From Bedellia somnulentella (lineage: Eukaryota > Arthropoda > Insecta > Lepidoptera > Bedelliidae), in contig OY755191.1 of NCBI GenBank assembly GCA_963576735.1, positions 14,227,608 through 14,291,607 on the forward strand: a stretch of 64,000 nucleotides of DNA, read 5' to 3'. The notes under the pieces were generated by a model, which saw only the letters and a list, made by a program, of their open reading frames with translations, was not told where the DNA came from and made no database searches. Every line of letters starts with the position of its first letter. The stretch's first letter is position 1. The translations under genes and the position numbers were made by a program. Below are positions 63,261 through 64,000 of this stretch, piece by piece.

Positions 63261-63667
63261 TAATAGGCTATTTGACTGAAATAAAATATAAATTTCTCTT
63301 ATTTCATCAGTCTTAATATTTATTTCTTAGAGCGATTTGTAAACGCGAGATAAAAATATCACATTATTTTATCAAAATCCCTCATCTAAAATAAGTTTTT
63401 AATCACGTGACTAAAAACGACCGTATTTGGCTATTTCTATAATGACGTAGATTTTGCATAAACAGACTGTGTATCACTTCGCTTTTTGGTGTATATTTGT
63501 GCGGAATTGACGTCACTACGTGCCACAACCGCCATATTACTTAAAGGCGCGGTTTCGTGGCAAATATTTTCTGTATAGATAAAATAAATACAGAAAATAT
63601 TTTTAGGACTCTTTATAAACAAATAAATACCGTAAGATAGTTTTCACTTTGTTAAATAGTCTATTGG
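63261..63667. mobile_element. MITE (copy 2)
   Basis: Same family as 21291-22128, without the SINE. Left TAATAGGCTATTTGACTG, right (inverted) CCAATAGACTATTTAAC. Shared core 'cgtgactaaaaacgaccgta'. No coding capacity. Confidence 0.8.
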
Positions 63668-63699
63668 TATATAAGACGACAAAAAAATACAGTAAGAGC

Positions 63700-63955
63700 C
63701 CGGCATGACCACGGTGCGGCGTCGTAAACGTGAAACGGAATCATTGTCGGAGCATTTCATGTTATCGCACTGTGCGAAAATACGTTGCCGTTGCCTTTTA
63801 CTGAATGCTTCTTCTTATAAGCAACTAGAGCAGAATACATGTTATCGTCTTAGTCGTGTGTGGCGACGTGGTACAACGTGCACACTGAACTCGGCACCGC
63901 GGCGCCGTGAATTTTACGACGCCGCACCGCACAATCATGTGGCCGAGCCATAAAT
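63700..63955. mobile_element. GC-rich element with 16-bp inverted repeat
   Basis: GGTGCGGCGTCGTAAA at 63713-63728 is inverted exactly at 63913-63928, with weaker similarity outside (CGGCATGACCAC / CGGCCACATGAT). Probably a MITE. The 82-codon frame across it is an artefact of the GC-rich arms. Confidence 0.6.
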
Positions 63956-64000
63956 GGCAAATTTTATGTAATATATAAAAAATAAAAACAAAACAGAAGC

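Noticed and set aside
63705..63953. 82-codon open frame, GC-rich
   Set aside because: It lies across the inverted arms of a MITE-like element and has low-complexity Arg/Cys composition. No domain is seen.

Overview
The window is animal genomic DNA, most likely from a moth or butterfly (inference). Two conserved multi-exon host genes have GT-AG introns, and most of the remaining sequence is nested transposable elements. Short Helitron-like elements (5' TCCTATTAATATT..., 3' GC-rich hairpin plus CTAG), RTE/Jockey/CR1-like LINEs, mariner, hAT and many (TATG)n-tailed SINE-like repeats are typical of Lepidoptera. No species can be named.

Host gene 1 (+ strand, 11.17-20.39 kb) is a nischarin-like gene with four coding exons. 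They join in frame to a 465-residue PX-domain plus leucine-rich-repeat protein. Host gene 2 (- strand, from beyond the right edge down to 31.26 kb) is PERK (eIF2-alpha kinase 3, the ER-stress kinase). Twelve visible exons join in frame into 632 codons: the end of the luminal domain, the transmembrane segment and the whole kinase domain. The 5' exons (signal peptide and most of the luminal domain) lie beyond the window. The two genes converge, with about 11 kb between their stop codons.

Layout: 0-11 kb holds LINE remnants (1.7-4.1 kb; an RNase H-bearing LINE end at 9.0-10.4 kb), SINEs, Helitron pieces and a hAT-type non-autonomous element with an 8-bp target duplication just upstream of nischarin. 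The 11-20 kb stretch is nischarin; its last intron carries a 5'-truncated Jockey-like LINE with a long open RT frame. The 20-31 kb stretch is intergenic: a MITE split by a SINE, a SINE between 157-bp direct repeats, and a 3.58-kb hAT-like element (8-bp TSD) with a decayed gene of an uncharacterised protein family, itself hit by a Harbinger-like MITE and a SINE. The 31-64 kb stretch is PERK, whose introns hold two copies of a CR1/Jockey-type LINE, an apparently intact mariner, a Harbinger-derived element with a nested hAT element, Helitrons, an RTE LINE and a 2.72-kb TIR element sitting inside LINE ORF2.

Three repeat families recur throughout: SINE A (tRNA-derived, about 370 bp), SINE B (about 240 bp, more than 30 copies or fragments) and the 3' end of an RTE-like LINE (called LINE-2 here). 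All three end in the same short module, a CCCC/GGGG hairpin followed by GGCGTGA, which suggests that one reverse transcriptase mobilises them. Both host genes also carry broken local duplications of exon edges inside their introns.
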